From Microcoleus asticus IPMA8 (GTDB lineage Bacteria; Cyanobacteriota; Cyanobacteriia; Cyanobacteriales; Microcoleaceae), in the NCBI RefSeq assembly GCF_013179805.1, contig NZ_SRRZ01000007.1:1-64000 (forward strand): a stretch of DNA of 64,000 nucleotides, read 5' to 3'. Positions 36,568 through 43,814 of this stretch are shown here, piece after piece. The translations under genes were made by a program, and so were the position numbers. Numbering within the stretch: the stretch's first letter is position 1; each line of letters starts with the position of its first letter. The notes beneath the pieces were generated by a model. The model was not told the DNA's origin, ran no database searches, and saw nothing but the letters and a program-made list of their open reading frames with translations.

Positions 36568-36652
36568 GATTTTTGGCTACTAATTCCAAGTTGGTCGCAA
36601 CTTTGAGATTCGATCAACCTATAGCTTGACTCGCTAACTCCTTAATTCCCAA

Positions 36653-36838
36653 CTACGCTTCAACTATCAGAGTAATGTTGTCAAGTCTCACGACGCGAAC
36701 CAAGTCACCCGGTTTTAAAGTTATTTTTCGATCGCACTTAGCGGGCCACCAACTGCTTTGAAAGCGGACAAGACCGCATTTATTCGGTCGAATTTCTTCT
36801 TCTACAATCGCTTTTTCTAAATAGCTAACAGTCATCAT
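36653..36838 (-). CDS. NfeD-type OB-fold mini-protein 1
   Basis: A 61-aa protein made of little more than the C-terminal OB-fold of NfeD proteins: EIRPNKCGLVRFQSSWWPAK, then a basic CDRK and KPGDLVRVVRLDNITLIVEA. Full NfeD proteins carry a membrane part and act with stomatins; here no membrane segment is present, so it is predicted to be soluble. AGGAGCAAACA precedes the tandem ATGATG. It is the most divergent of the three intact copies. The function is unknown; a protein-protein or nucleic-acid-binding role is possible. Confidence 0.75.
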   Translation of the reverse strand: MMTVSYLEKAIVEEEIRPNKCGLVRFQSSWWPAKCDRKITLKPGDLVRVVRLDNITLIVEA

Positions 36839-36914
36839 TGTTTGCTCCTAATTGCTAATTTTTCGTAATTTTGAGATGCTAAAAACTGATAGTCCGAGTC
36901 CCTAAACCATTGAT

Positions 36915-37103
36915 TTATAACGACGCTTCAACTATTAAAGTAATATTGTCAATTCCGACTACGCGAACCTCGTCACCGGGTTCAAAAGTCAGGTCTCGAT
37001 CGCACTTCGCCGGCCACCAACTGTTTTGGAAACGAACACGACCGCACTCATGAGGTCGAATTTCTTCATCCACGATCGCTTTTTCGGAATTGTCAAAATT
37101 CAT
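36915..37103 (-). CDS. NfeD-type OB-fold mini-protein 2
   Basis: A 62-aa paralogue of the neighbours, with IRPHECGRVRFQNSWWPAK and EPGDEVRVVGIDNITLIVEA. I start it at the ATG at 37103, not the in-frame codon at 37133, because GGGAGCAAGCAATC sits right before it. The same signal (GGGAGCAAGCAA) precedes copy 3, and the protein then lines up with the other copies. DNA over the core is nearly identical to copy 3, so the duplication is recent. The stop of copy 3 lies 29 bp upstream, so both are probably on one transcript. Confidence 0.75.
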   Translation of the reverse strand: MNFDNSEKAIVDEEIRPHECGRVRFQNSWWPAKCDRDLTFEPGDEVRVVGIDNITLIVEASL

Positions 37104-37132
37104 GATTGCTTGCTCCCGATTGTAGATTTGCA

Positions 37133-37339
37133 TTAACTTTCAGAATTGATGACAAACGACGCTGCAACGATCAAAGTAATATTGTCAATTCCCACGACGC
37201 GAACCACCTCACCGGGTTCAAAAGTCATGTCTCGATCGCACTTCGCCGGCCACCAACTGTTTTGGAAACGAACGCGACCGGGCTCATTAGGTCGAATTTC
37301 TTCATCCACGATCGCTGTTTCAAGATCGTTAATAGACAT
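37133..37339 (-). CDS. NfeD-type OB-fold mini-protein 3
   Basis: A 68-aa protein and the first gene of the array in transcription order. It has the family core IRPNEPGRVRFQNSWWPAK and EPGEVVRVVGIDNITLIVAA, then a short tail FVINSES that the others lack. The ribosome site is GGGAGCAAGCAA. It is divergent from the NB-ARC gene at 37554, with a 214-bp shared upstream region. No catalytic motif can be recognised. Confidence 0.75.
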   Translation of the reverse strand: MSINDLETAIVDEEIRPNEPGRVRFQNSWWPAKCDRDMTFEPGEVVRVVGIDNITLIVAASFVINSES

Positions 37340-37445
37340 AGTTGCTTGCTCCCAAATATAAACTCGACTCGATCGGTGTGTAAGTTAGAAGCTTGTCCGT
37401 CAACTTCCCCTCCACACTCAACAGTATCCCTCGCCAACCTCGGCC

Positions 37446-37518
37446 GTGTCAGTCGGTAAAAGTCTATACAAGTCCACTGTTTGAGGGTGTAAGCGAGTCG
37501 GAAAAAGTCTGTTAAAGT
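37446..37518. promoter_or_regulatory. Imperfect direct repeat upstream of the NB-ARC gene
   Basis: GTGTCAGTCGGTAAAAGTCT (37446-37465, similarity continuing to 37473) and GTGTAAGCGAGTCGGAAAAAGTCTGTTAAAGT (37487-37518) share the core GTCGG(T/A)AAAAGTCT. They are about 41 bp apart, roughly four helical turns, and the second ends 35 bp before the NB-ARC start codon. This looks like a two-site operator or an activator-binding region. Confidence 0.45.
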
Positions 37519-37553
37519 TGTGTCAGATGGGTAACGCTAAACCTGGTGACTAA

Positions 37554-39950
37554 ATGGAAGCCGATCGTGCACTGGATTTTACAAACTCGTTACTTGTGGC
37601 TCGAAACCTGAAAACTCTCGACAACCTTGACAGCGCTATCTTTCGCGAAGCTTGGCAAGGGGTGCAAGGCAGGACGTACCAACAGGTTGCAGATAGTGAA
37701 GGGTATGGAGTAGGGACTGTTAAGGATGCTGCCTCTAATTTGTGGAAGCGACTTTCAGCGCTGTTTGGAGAAGGCGAAAAAATTAAAAGAGACAACCTTC
37801 AAGCTGTTGTAGAGCGGTATTGGCGCAGCTACTCGAAACTCGAACCGCAGTCGGGACAAATTGTTCCGGCCCAAGTATCTCTCGGAGTTGATTCGGAGTT
37901 GGATATGGAAAACCCGAATTTTTTGGGCCGGTTCGGGGCGATCGAAGATCTAAATACTCTTGTCGCCCAAGGAGCTAAAGTGATTGTCATCCAAAGTGCC
38001 GGCGGTATGGGCAAAACGACTTTGGCCAGACAGTATCTCAAATCTCAAGGGTTCGATCGAGTAATTGAACTGTTGATGGCAAAAGAGACAGAGAACATTA
38101 CAGCCTTGGAAAGCGCGATCGAAGAATGGCTCAAGCAAGACTTTCAGGAAGAACCAGGGCCCGACTTTGGCGTCACCCTGGGGCGGCTGAAGCGGCAGCT
38201 TCAGACTCACAAAGTCGGCGTATTGATTGACAATTTGGAAGCCGCACTCGACGGACAAGGTAAGTTTATTGAACCGCACCGGCTTTACGTGGAACTGTTG
38301 CGAGTTTTGGCTGACGCGGAGGTGCAGTCGGTAACGCTGATTACCAGTCGCGATCGGCTTTGCGATTCAGACGTAACCGTCGAACACTACCTGCTTCCGG
38401 GATTAGAGGTGGAAGTTTGGCAGCAATTTTTTAGCGATCGCAATATTAAGATAGATCCTGTCGCCCTCAAGGAAATGCACAAAGTTTACGGCGGTAATGC
38501 CAAAGCAATGGGCATCCTTTGGGGCACAATGCGAGAAGATTTTGACGGAGATATGGCGGCTTACTGGCTGGAAAACAGCGACCATCCGCTCGTTGAAACT
38601 GACTTGAAAAATTTAGTTACCAGTCAGTTTAACCGCCTGCAAGAACTCGATTTGGAAGCCTATCAACTCCTCTGTCGCTTGGGCTGTTACCGCTATCAAG
38701 ACGTGCCGACAGTCCCTACTGACGGACTTTTGTGTTTGCTGTGGGACGTGCCCGAAGCCGGACGCCGACAAATTATTAAATCGCTGTTGCACCGATCGCT
38801 AGTCGAGTCTCAGAAGGGCGAATACTGGCTGCATCCAGCAATTCGGGAAGAAGCGGTCGATCGGCTCTCGCCCGGAGACTGGGAGAGTGCCAACCGCAAA
38901 GCAGCCGAGTTCTGGACCGAGAGTGTTGAAAATATTGAGACTGTAGAAGATGCGTTGAAAGCTTTTGAAGCTTACTATCATTATGTGGCAATTAGCTGTT
39001 TCGAGCAGGCCGCGAGCGTCATCCTCAAAAAAATCAATATCCAGTTTGCCAAAGATTACAAGCTCGGTCGAGCACTCTACACATTAGGTTTCTTGCAGCC
39101 AATAATTTCAGCAACTACTCGCATCGTCAACAATGTGACTTCTGATTATTATTTGAGCGGTCTTTACAGTATTTTAGGCGTTTGTTACCGGATATTAGGG
39201 GAGATTAATCAAGCCATAGAATGCCACCAAATATCGGAAATAAAAGCAACTAAATCTTTGCAAATTATAGCGAAAAGTAGCGAACCGGAAAACGGCAAAC
39301 AAGCTAATCTGGAATTCTGGAAAGTTAACGCTGCAATTAATATAGGTTTTTGTCAAATAGAAATGCGGGAATTAGAATCAGCTATGGAGATATTTGTCAA
39401 GCTGAAAAATTCGCGGGACGAAATCGGGATTAACAGCTATTCGATCGATGTTGGCTTAGCTTTCCTCAACTCCTGTGTCGGAGCAAAAAAAGAGGCGGAA
39501 GAGCTCGCCGAAAAACTTTATACCGATCGGGAAGAGAGTCAGTTGGTGGGTACGGGATACAAATTAGTTTTTCTCGCCGCCACCTATCAAAACTTGGGAG
39601 ACACAGAGAAAGCTTTGAGCTTGTACCGCCAAGCGATCGCGATCGCCGACCAAAACCAGTACAGCACCATCAAAGCCAAAGCTCTCAGCGGTACAGCCGC
39701 GCTGTACCGAGAACGGGGAGAATTTGACCAAGCCATGCAGCACCATGCAGAAGCAATAGAAATACTCGATCGAGCCAGCGCTAAATTAGACCGAGCCGAA
39801 GCTTGCTATCAACTAGCACTGACAGAACAAAAACTTGGTAATATCGAGAAAACCCAAGAAAATTTTGACTGCGCCATTCAACTGTTCAGCGAAATGGACG
39901 CCAGCAAACAAGTAGAAAAAGTACAGTTAGCCGCAACTAAAAAAATATAA
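37554..39950 (+). CDS. NB-ARC STAND ATPase with N-terminal HTH-like domain and C-terminal TPRs
   Basis: A 798-aa STAND-type NTPase. Residues 1-95 form a small helical domain with an HTH look (TYQQVADSEGYGVGTVKD), as found at the N-terminus of NB-ARC and NACHT proteins in cyanobacterial conflict systems. The NB-ARC core has Walker A AGGMGKTT (149-156), Walker B GVLIDNLE (222-229) and the TSR motif at 264-266. A winged-helix region follows (about 370-460), then TPR-like repeats at about 505-790 with KALSLYRQAIAIADQ and FDQAMQHHAEAIEI. STAND proteins switch on oligomerisation when a ligand binds the repeats. No toxic effector domain is fused, so a partner would have to act. The ribosome site is GGTGA. 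The role in defence or signalling is inference. Confidence 0.85.
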   Translation: MEADRALDFTNSLLVARNLKTLDNLDSAIFREAWQGVQGRTYQQVADSEGYGVGTVKDAASNLWKRLSALFGEGEKIKRDNLQAVVERYWRSYSKLEPQSGQIVPAQVSLGVDSELDMENPNFLGRFGAIEDLNTLVAQGAKVIVIQSAGGMGKTTLARQYLKSQGFDRVIELLMAKETENITALESAIEEWLKQDFQEEPGPDFGVTLGRLKRQLQTHKVGVLIDNLEAALDGQGKFIEPHRLYVELLRVLADAEVQSVTLITSRDRLCDSDVTVEHYLLPGLEVEVWQQFFSDRNIKIDPVALKEMHKVYGGNAKAMGILWGTMREDFDGDMAAYWLENSDHPLVETDLKNLVTSQFNRLQELDLEAYQLLCRLGCYRYQDVPTVPTDGLLCLLWDVPEAGRRQIIKSLLHRSLVESQKGEYWLHPAIREEAVDRLSPGDWESANRKAAEFWTESVENIETVEDALKAFEAYYHYVAISCFEQAASVILKKINIQFAKDYKLGRALYTLGFLQPIISATTRIVNNVTSDYYLSGLYSILGVCYRILGEINQAIECHQISEIKATKSLQIIAKSSEPENGKQANLEFWKVNAAINIGFCQIEMRELESAMEIFVKLKNSRDEIGINSYSIDVGLAFLNSCVGAKKEAEELAEKLYTDREESQLVGTGYKLVFLAATYQNLGDTEKALSLYRQAIAIADQNQYSTIKAKALSGTAALYRERGEFDQAMQHHAEAIEILDRASAKLDRAEACYQLALTEQKLGNIEKTQENFDCAIQLFSEMDASKQVEKVQLAATKKI

Positions 39951-40026
39951 AAAATACCTAATTAATCGAGTAAAAAATCAGAAAATAGATACAATAAACG
40001 AAAGAACAACCAGAAATTTTGTTGAC

Positions 40027-40374
40027 ATGAAACTAAAACGATTGGGGCACGTAGCCGTCTGCGTGCAAGATATAGAGAAGTCTGCTGAGTTCTACCTAAA
40101 CTTGGGCATGGAGTTAGTCTGGAAAGATGCAGACTGGGCTTATTTAAAAGCAGGAGAGGACGGATTGGCGCTGTTGAGTCCGAGTTACAGCCAAGCAGGC
40201 CCGCATTTTGGGTTTGTATTTGACGATCGTACCGAAATGGAATCCGCCTACCGACAACTCAAAGCCGATGGTGTTTCAGTCACCCACATTCACGAACACC
40301 GCGACGGTACAGCATCTTTTTACGGCAGAGACCCCGACGGTAACGGTTTTGAATACCTTTACGAACCAGCCTGA
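40027..40374 (+). CDS. VOC family (glyoxalase/dioxygenase-like) protein
   Basis: A 115-aa single vicinal-oxygen-chelate domain with repeated beta-alpha-beta-beta-beta units. Possible metal ligands are His8 (GHVAVCV), His60 (GPHFGF) and Glu109 (GFEYLYE), in positions typical of glyoxalase I-like enzymes. The motif YGRDPDGNGFEY is characteristic of the family. The substrate cannot be named; members act on glyoxal adducts, aromatic diols or antibiotics. It starts 76 bp after the NB-ARC gene in the same direction, so readthrough is possible, but the two need not be related. Confidence 0.85.
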   Translation: MKLKRLGHVAVCVQDIEKSAEFYLNLGMELVWKDADWAYLKAGEDGLALLSPSYSQAGPHFGFVFDDRTEMESAYRQLKADGVSVTHIHEHRDGTASFYGRDPDGNGFEYLYEPA

Positions 40375-40461
40375 CTATTCTAGAACTTGCGGAGCGCGAT
40401 CGGGCTATTCCGTAATGGGGAACCGCCCGCTGTCACCTCAAACCTGGATTTTTCGTTCCAA

Positions 40462-40608
40462 ATTCGGGTAATGTGCGCACAGTGCAGCCTAGATGGAGAT
40501 TGGTGCTCCGTGCGCACCCTAGGAGATTGTTGTGCCCGCGCACTCCTAGCCCGTTGCTGAGGGCCCGGAACCTCCCTAGAACTGCCCGAATAATGTGAGA
40601 TACTCACA
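40462..40608 (+). ncRNA. Candidate branched structured RNA
   Basis: The strand folds into a closed multi-branch structure: a 9-bp closing stem (ATTCGGGTA 40462-40470 with TGCCCGAAT 40583-40591), hairpin 1 of 8 bp (GTGCGCAC 40473-40480 and 40510-40517), hairpin 2 of 7 bp (CTAGGAG 40519-40525 with CTCCTAG 40543-40549) and a small third hairpin (GAGG/CCTC, 40559-40574). A separate TGTGAG-ATA-CTCACA hairpin follows at 40594-40608. I do not recognise the family. It could be a free small RNA or part of the rodA leader. The strand is assigned from the flanking genes and is not certain. Confidence 0.4.
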
Positions 40609-40680
40609 CCGACGCTCCTACAGTAAGGTGCAGGCTCTGAATCCGAACTATATCCACAACTTCCGAAAATCCGCTCGATA

Positions 40681-40711
40681 ATCTAAAATCTAAAATCTAA
40701 AATCTAAAATC
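40681..40711. repeat. Heptanucleotide tandem repeat (ATCTAAA) before rodA
   Basis: Four and a half units of ATCTAAA end three bases before the rodA ATG, where a ribosome site would be expected. Related heptads occur at 53571-53710. Such short tandem repeats are common in filamentous cyanobacteria. Confidence 0.85.
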
Positions 40712-40714
40712 CTC

Positions 40715-41974
40715 ATGTTGCAGAGAATACAAGTCAGAAACCGCTGGAAATTCATCTTCAAACCCTGGGAAGAAGCAGACCCTTGGCTGTTTGCCGCTTG
40801 CATCGGCCTCACCATCTTCGGGGGAATCATGATCCGCAGCGTCGAAATCAACCAGGGGCTGATCGACTGGTGGCGGCACTGGGTAACTGGGGCAGTCGGT
40901 TTGTTCCTCGCCATCATCATTTCCCGCTGCCGCTACCAAGTACTGCTTGAGTGGAAATGGCCGATTTACATATTAATCAATTTGTCGCTGATTGCAGTGC
41001 GGTTTATCGGTACTACAGGGCTCGGTGCCCAGCGGTGGATCAACATCGGCGGCTTTTACCTGCAACCGTCAGAATTTGCCAAAGTAGGCATGATTGTCAC
41101 TTTAGCAGCTCTCCTGCACGACAAGAGTGTCCCCACGGTGGCTAATATGTTGAGGATGCTGGCGATTATGGCTGTACCCTGGGGATTGATATTTGCCGAA
41201 CCAAATTTAGGTACTTCCTTGGTGTTCGGCGCGATCACAATGGGGATGTTTTACTGGGGTAATGTCAATCCCGGCTGGCTAATATTGCTATTCTCTCCTC
41301 TAATCTCAGTTCTTCTCAATAACCTGTCTACACCGATTTGGATAGCCTGGGTAGTTGTTGCGGGTATTATCGCTTGGCGATCGCTACCTTGGCCCTGGTT
41401 GGGGACTTTCGGTGCTGTGCTGGTGAACGTTGTTTCGGGACACGTCGGACATCTTTTTTGGAATGTGCTCAAGGATTATCAAAAAATGCGTCTGACAGGG
41501 TTTTTAAACCCCGAGAAAGACCCTTTAGGCAGCGGATATCACTTGATTCAATCTCGGATTGCTATTGGGGCTGGGGAACTCAAAGGCAGGGGTTTGTTTC
41601 ACGGAACGCAAACTCAGCTTAACTTTATTCCCGAACAGCATACGGACTTTATCTTTTCAGCTATTGGCGAAGAATTGGGCTTTATTGGCTGCATTTGCGT
41701 ACTGTTGGTGTTTTGGATAATTTGTTTCCGGTTGGTGACGATCGCTCAAACTGCTAACGATAATTTTGGTTCTTTGCTGGCGATCGGCGTACTGTCAATG
41801 TTGATTTTTCAGGTGTTCGTAAATATTGGAATGAACATTGGCTTGGCTCCGGTTACGGGCATTCCGCTGCCTTTCCTGAGTTACGGGAATGCGTCGCTGC
41901 TGAGTAATTTTCTCGGACTGGGACTGGTGGAGTCGGTGGCGAACCAGCGACAGCGCAAGAAGCGTTGGAATTAG
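40715..41974 (+). CDS. rodA: Rod shape-determining protein RodA (SEDS glycosyltransferase)
   Basis: A polytopic membrane protein of 419 aa from the SEDS family that polymerises glycan strands of peptidoglycan with a partner class B PBP. Family landmarks are GAQRWINIGGFYLQPSEFAK (about 105-124), the catalytic-loop region EQHTDFIFSAIGEELGFIG and the end GIPLPFLSYGNASLLSNFLGLGLV. The motif pattern fits RodA better than FtsW, but the split rests on family resemblance. There are about ten membrane helices. The start has no ribosome site; the heptad repeat runs up to the ATG. A downstream in-frame start is possible, but the tail before the first helix looks typical. Confidence 0.92.
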   Translation: MLQRIQVRNRWKFIFKPWEEADPWLFAACIGLTIFGGIMIRSVEINQGLIDWWRHWVTGAVGLFLAIIISRCRYQVLLEWKWPIYILINLSLIAVRFIGTTGLGAQRWINIGGFYLQPSEFAKVGMIVTLAALLHDKSVPTVANMLRMLAIMAVPWGLIFAEPNLGTSLVFGAITMGMFYWGNVNPGWLILLFSPLISVLLNNLSTPIWIAWVVVAGIIAWRSLPWPWLGTFGAVLVNVVSGHVGHLFWNVLKDYQKMRLTGFLNPEKDPLGSGYHLIQSRIAIGAGELKGRGLFHGTQTQLNFIPEQHTDFIFSAIGEELGFIGCICVLLVFWIICFRLVTIAQTANDNFGSLLAIGVLSMLIFQVFVNIGMNIGLAPVTGIPLPFLSYGNASLLSNFLGLGLVESVANQRQRKKRWN

Positions 41975-41980
41975 GTCATT

Positions 41981-42017
41981 GCTAATTGGCAATTGCTAAT
42001 TGCTAATTGCTAATTGC
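41981..42017. repeat. Heptanucleotide tandem repeat (GCTAATT)
   Basis: Three perfect GCTAATT units (41995-42015) plus degenerate neighbours. The same motif flanks the palindrome at 42107-42147, so the intervening segment of about 90 bp looks like an insertion into this tract. Confidence 0.75.
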
Positions 42018-42106
42018 AGGACTTACGCAGAACCTCTATGTTTAGGGCGCACGACACAAGAGCGCCTTACCGTTATAATTTGCCCGTCAAACCAGTTCTT
42101 GCGTCT

Positions 42107-42147
42107 AGGACTATAATTGCTAATTAGGAATTAGCAATTATAGTCCT
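42107..42147. repeat. Perfect palindrome, 19-bp arms
   Basis: Arms 42107-42125 (AGGACTATAATTGCTAATT) and 42129-42147 pair perfectly around the loop AGG. It could serve as a bidirectional terminator for the convergent rodA and pxcA transcripts; there is no clear T-run. Confidence 0.75.
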
Positions 42148-42170
42148 TTCAAATAGCCCTAATACCTCTG

Positions 42171-42222
42171 TAGTGAGGACTAAATTTCTCAATATTTCAT
42201 GAAAAATTTAGTCCTCACTACA
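42171..42222. repeat. Inverted repeat GTAGTGAGGACTAAATTT
   Basis: An 18-bp perfect stem (42171-42188 with 42205-42222) around a 16-nt loop. Sequences of the type GTAGTGAGGACT are, to my knowledge, dispersed in genomes of filamentous cyanobacteria. It has a MITE-like form but no transposase. Confidence 0.75.
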
Positions 42223-42311
42223 CACGTGATAACGCTTATTTTATGCGACTAGATATGAGCAGATTATATCGTTTCTTTTCGTACCGAAATAAGAATTTTA
42301 GGAGTGCAGCA

Positions 42312-42361
42312 GTGCGACCTTCCCACTGGCTATTGAGAAGGCCCACCCAAGCGGGAGGCAC
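42312..42361. ncRNA. Candidate small three-stem RNA
   Basis: The plus strand shows GTGC (42312-42315) pairing with GCAC (42358-42361), enclosing CCTTC/GAAGG (42318-42322, 42337-42341) and CCC-AAGC-GGG (42346-42355). The three-way form in 50 nt is neat, but the stems are short. I do not recognise the family and the strand is uncertain, as the flanking genes converge. Confidence 0.25.
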
Positions 42362-42400
42362 AGCAAAGCAGGGTATAATTCCGACGTTACCCATTTGATA

Positions 42401-43762
42401 TTATTCGTTCATATTCTTGTATGTAGCAACGGCCGAAGGCGAACTCCGGTTTAAATAGCGGAATATCCAATACTTAAATACCGTATCCAAGATAACTGGA
42501 AATGTCGCAATGAACAAAAATATGAACTGCCTATTTTCTGGCAGCCCCAAATGCCTCGATACACCTTCGAGAACTACTTCCCAGCCGTGAGGCGAGTGGA
42601 ATCCGACAAACACATCGGTAAACAAAATAATTACGAAAGCTTTAGCACTGTCGCTGAGGCCGTAAATCACATCATCCATGAAAGACTTTAAAATCTCAAT
42701 CTCTTTCTTGTTAGTGACGATAATCGCGGCAAAGGCTATGCAGGAAATCAAATCGGCAAAAATATTTTTAATAGCTCCACCACTTTCAGAGCGGTATTCC
42801 TCCGCTAGTTCAACAGCTTTATCGGCAATCTTCTTTTCCGTTTCTTCTAAAGAAAGCGACGGAGCCAAGCCTATTAACCTTTGAAATTTGAGGTGCTGCT
42901 CAAATCTCTCTAGTTCTTGCAAGGCTTCTTCTTCCAGGTTAACATTGAGGAATATTGGTGCATTTTGCTGGGATCTAAAATGGTCAACTACCGGCCCGAC
43001 TATAAAGTTTTTTGAAATTTGATTTGTCAACAGCGGAACTAAAATCAAAAGCAAAATAAATCTCAGAGAAATGACTGTTTTTACTTTGGAATTGCGGAAA
43101 TTTTTAACTACTTCTTTTTCAGATTCCGGGTCTAACTCTTTAGTAATTCGATTCAAAGTTCCCAAAAGCGAGCGAGGCAATAGATTAACCTCTTCAAAGT
43201 TAGTATCAACCTCGCCATCGTGAATTTGAACTGAATTAGCTGAACCTTTATTGGCGTCAGGTTGAGATCTGCTATTTGTAGATTTCACCTGTTGATTTAC
43301 TGAAGTGGCAACCGGGACAATTGCAGTTGATTTACTATTATTAATATACTTGTCGATGACTCCATCAATAAACTCTAGCTTCTCAAACACAAGAGAGGCT
43401 CGATCTTTATTGTCGAGATGTAATCCGTGCTGATAATGATCCGCGCTTTGCCCCGCCTTCGGTTTTGCCCCAACTCGCTCCGGCAGTTCCAAAAAAGAAC
43501 GGCTAGCATTAAACTCAACCATTCGGGTTTGGATGACCTTGAGGTATTTTTGCAGTTCGGATTTAAAGTAAGACAGGGTGCTGTGTCCGTAATCTCCCGA
43601 TCGAGCGGAGATTCTTTGGCCGCCAAAATGCTCGTCTTCGATCGCCTTAATTGCTAACGCAGCATCATAAGCCTGTTCTAGGGCCCTGTCAGGCGTTTCT
43701 CGATACCATTGGTGAGCGCTGTAGAGATATTTTACAATCCTGTTCCAGGGAGAAGTATTCAT
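42401..43762 (-). CDS. pxcA: Proton extrusion protein PxcA (CemA family)
   Basis: A 453-aa membrane protein related to chloroplast CemA, needed for light-induced proton extrusion and acclimation of inorganic carbon and sodium transport in cyanobacteria. The N-terminal part of about 220 residues is soluble and variable. Membrane helices are at about 230-250 (LRFILLLILVPLLTNQ), 325-350, 370-390 and 415-440. The family signatures FADLISCIAFAAIIVTNKKEIEILKSF and DVFVGFHSPHGWEVV are clear. The length fits PxcA of cyanobacteria. It is a single gene, divergent from the helicase-like gene at 43815, with which it shares a 52-bp upstream region. Confidence 0.92.
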   Translation of the reverse strand: MNTSPWNRIVKYLYSAHQWYRETPDRALEQAYDAALAIKAIEDEHFGGQRISARSGDYGHSTLSYFKSELQKYLKVIQTRMVEFNASRSFLELPERVGAKPKAGQSADHYQHGLHLDNKDRASLVFEKLEFIDGVIDKYINNSKSTAIVPVATSVNQQVKSTNSRSQPDANKGSANSVQIHDGEVDTNFEEVNLLPRSLLGTLNRITKELDPESEKEVVKNFRNSKVKTVISLRFILLLILVPLLTNQISKNFIVGPVVDHFRSQQNAPIFLNVNLEEEALQELERFEQHLKFQRLIGLAPSLSLEETEKKIADKAVELAEEYRSESGGAIKNIFADLISCIAFAAIIVTNKKEIEILKSFMDDVIYGLSDSAKAFVIILFTDVFVGFHSPHGWEVVLEGVSRHLGLPENRQFIFLFIATFPVILDTVFKYWIFRYLNRSSPSAVATYKNMNE

Positions 43763-43814
43763 AGCTAAAGCTGGTTAGTTGGCTGTAGACATTAGTGATT
43801 AAAGTATTCACGGT

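Larger units (their letters stand above)
40375..40714. other. Spacer between VOC gene and rodA
   Basis: This 340-bp spacer contains a candidate structured RNA (40462-40608) and ends with the heptad array directly before the rodA start. No coding sequence is visible. Confidence 0.6.
41975..42400. other. Convergent spacer rodA-pxcA with repeats
   Basis: The 426-bp gap between convergent genes is built of interspersed repeats: a GCTAATT heptad tract (41981-42017), a segment of about 90 bp beginning GCAGGACTTACGCA, a perfect palindrome (42107-42147), a second long inverted repeat (42171-42222) and a small three-stem structure (42312-42361). It holds no gene. Confidence 0.7.

Noticed and set aside
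40681..40711. Heptads as possible iterons of an origin
   Set aside because: No Rep or DnaA gene, no DnaA boxes nearby, and such heptads are scattered across filamentous cyanobacterial genomes.
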